NCBI GenBank assembly: GCA_002320935.1
Contig: DCLG01000050.1
Coordinates: 77,030-83,117 of the forward strand
Source: Pedobacter sp. UBA1654
Lineage (GTDB): Bacteria > Bacteroidota > Bacteroidia > Sphingobacteriales > Sphingobacteriaceae
Reading direction: 5' to 3'
DNA length: 6,088 nt
Each line of letters starts with the position of its first letter. Position 1 is the stretch's first letter. This document shows positions 5,144-6,088 of this stretch, piece after piece. The notes under the pieces were generated by a model. The model did not search any database. It saw only the letters and a program-made list of their open reading frames with translations, and was not told where the DNA came from. The position numbers and the translations under genes are program-made.

Positions 5144-6084
5144 CGTCATCCACCATTATTTTAGTTTTTCTCGCACTGTTCGTGCTGGTTGCTTTCCTAT
5201 CTACCTTTAAGGTTGTTCCACAACGGTCTGTATACATTGTTGAGCGTTTGGGTAAGTATAGCCGTACTTTAGAAGCGGGTTTCCACATTCTGATTCCTTT
5301 TATAGATAAAATAGCCTACAAACAGAACCTGAAAGAACAGGCCATAGATGTGGCCCCACAGATATGCATTACAAAAGACAACATCGCTGTAGAAGTAGAC
5401 GGTGTGCTGTATTTGCAAGTAATTGACCCAACCAAAGCTTCATACGGAATTGATAATTACCGTTTCGCAGTGATTCAGATTTCGCAAACCACCATGAGGA
5501 GTGTTATTGGAAGAATGGAGCTGGATAAGACCTTTGAAGAACGAGAAACTGTTAATGGCACGATCGTTAATGCGGTAGACAAAGCCAGCGACCCATGGGG
5601 GATTAAAGTTTCACGTTACGAAGTGAAGAACATTTCCCCACCGCAAAGCATCCGCGATGCGATGGAAAAACAAATGCGTGCAGAGCGCGAGAAACGTGCC
5701 TTAATTGCAGAATCTGAAGGAGATAAGCAAGCAAAGATTAACCGCGCGGAAGGTGATAAACAGGAAATGATTGCCCGTTCAGAGGGTGAGAAGCAACGTA
5801 AGATTAATGAAGCAAGCGGTCTTGCAGCAGAGATTGAAATGGTTGCCGTGGCAACAGCCATCGGAATCAAGGAGATTGCACGGGCCATTACTGAAGAGGG
5901 CGGCATGAATGCGGTTAACCTTCGTATTGCAGAGCAGTATCTAACAGAATTCGGTAAACTCGCCAAGACGAATAACACGATGATTGTACCGGCAGATCTT
6001 TCAGATATTGCAGGTGTGGTATCCAGTGTTACCTCTGTTTTGAATCAAACCAATATGCCACCGGTTAAACCGATGCGGGTATAA
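5140..6084 (+). CDS. SPFH/stomatin-family protein (paraslipin, QmcA-like)
   Basis: A 314-residue membrane-anchored protein. Residues 4-23 form one N-terminal membrane anchor. The SPFH/band 7 domain follows at about 24-180, with VPQRSVYIVERLGKYSRTL, AGFHILIPFIDKI, VDGVLYLQVIDP, MRSVIGRMELDKTFEER and DPWGIKVSRYEVKNI as family blocks. After it comes a charged helix with an 11-residue repeat (three full units, 190-222: AESEGDKQAKI, NRAEGDKQEMI, ARSEGEKQRKI), then an Ala-rich helix and a C-terminal stretch ending in NNTMIVPADLSDIAG. Stomatins assemble into large ring or cage oligomers that organise membrane microdomains and modulate proteases or channels. Pairing with NfeD by a 4-bp overlap supports paraslipin/QmcA assignment. 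Length matches QmcA (about 305). The stop TAA overlaps an ATG (TAATG, 6084-6086) at the window end, so a third coupled gene may follow. Confidence 0.95.
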   Translation: MTSSTIILVFLALFVLVAFLSTFKVVPQRSVYIVERLGKYSRTLEAGFHILIPFIDKIAYKQNLKEQAIDVAPQICITKDNIAVEVDGVLYLQVIDPTKASYGIDNYRFAVIQISQTTMRSVIGRMELDKTFEERETVNGTIVNAVDKASDPWGIKVSRYEVKNISPPQSIRDAMEKQMRAEREKRALIAESEGDKQAKINRAEGDKQEMIARSEGEKQRKINEASGLAAEIEMVAVATAIGIKEIARAITEEGGMNAVNLRIAEQYLTEFGKLAKTNNTMIVPADLSDIAGVVSSVTSVLNQTNMPPVKPMRV

Positions 6085-6088
6085 TGAA

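Noticed and set aside
5616..5978. A 120-codon antisense frame inside the stomatin gene
   Set aside because: Its repeated SPSERA/SPSARL units are only the mirror of the stomatin 11-residue repeat; no start context or family signature.

Overview
The window looks like chromosomal DNA of a Bacteroidota bacterium, most likely a Sphingobacteriaceae member such as Pedobacter or a relative. The genus is inferred from gene content and protein style and was not tested by search. Signs for it are paired secreted GH26 mannanases, an exported two-domain NIPSNAP protein of the kind common in that phylum, moderate G+C, and starts that mostly lack a clear Shine-Dalgarno sequence.

Layout. (1) Positions 1-1352, plus strand: the C-terminal end of one GH26 beta-mannanase-like enzyme, then a complete secreted GH26 enzyme 29 bp downstream. 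This is probably the edge of a mannan-utilisation locus whose SusC/SusD and remaining genes would lie to the left. A very strong inverted repeat (1354-1388) closes it. (2) Positions 1430-2221, minus strand: an exported NIPSNAP-family protein, convergent with the mannanase. (3) Positions 2222-2379: a divergent intergenic region with two operator-like direct repeats and a short copy of the start of the NIPSNAP gene. (4) Positions 2380-2850, plus: an exported VOC/glyoxalase-fold protein. (5) Positions 2967-3710, plus: a classical short-chain dehydrogenase. (6) Positions 3691-4536, minus: a six-transmembrane voltage-gated potassium channel with a C-terminal zinc ribbon. Its 3' end overlaps the dehydrogenase by 20 bp, and its zinc-ribbon codons contain a perfect 24-bp palindrome followed by a T-rich stretch on the plus strand, which may act as the dehydrogenase terminator. 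(7) Positions 4537-4693: a divergent promoter region with a sigma-70-like promoter and a 9-bp inverted repeat. (8) Positions 4694-6084, plus: a translationally coupled pair, a short NfeD-like membrane protein and an SPFH/stomatin (paraslipin, QmcA-like) protein, overlapping by ATGA. This is a widely conserved membrane-organisation pair.

How they work together. The mannanases degrade beta-mannan outside the cytoplasm. The middle genes (NIPSNAP, VOC, dehydrogenase) look like accessory metabolic genes with no clear shared pathway. The NfeD/stomatin pair and the divergent potassium channel are both membrane-related and may share regulation, but that is inference. I saw no mobile element, CRISPR array, tRNA or rRNA, and no wholly new system. 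The most unusual items are the zinc-ribbon potassium channel and the palindrome in its coding sequence.
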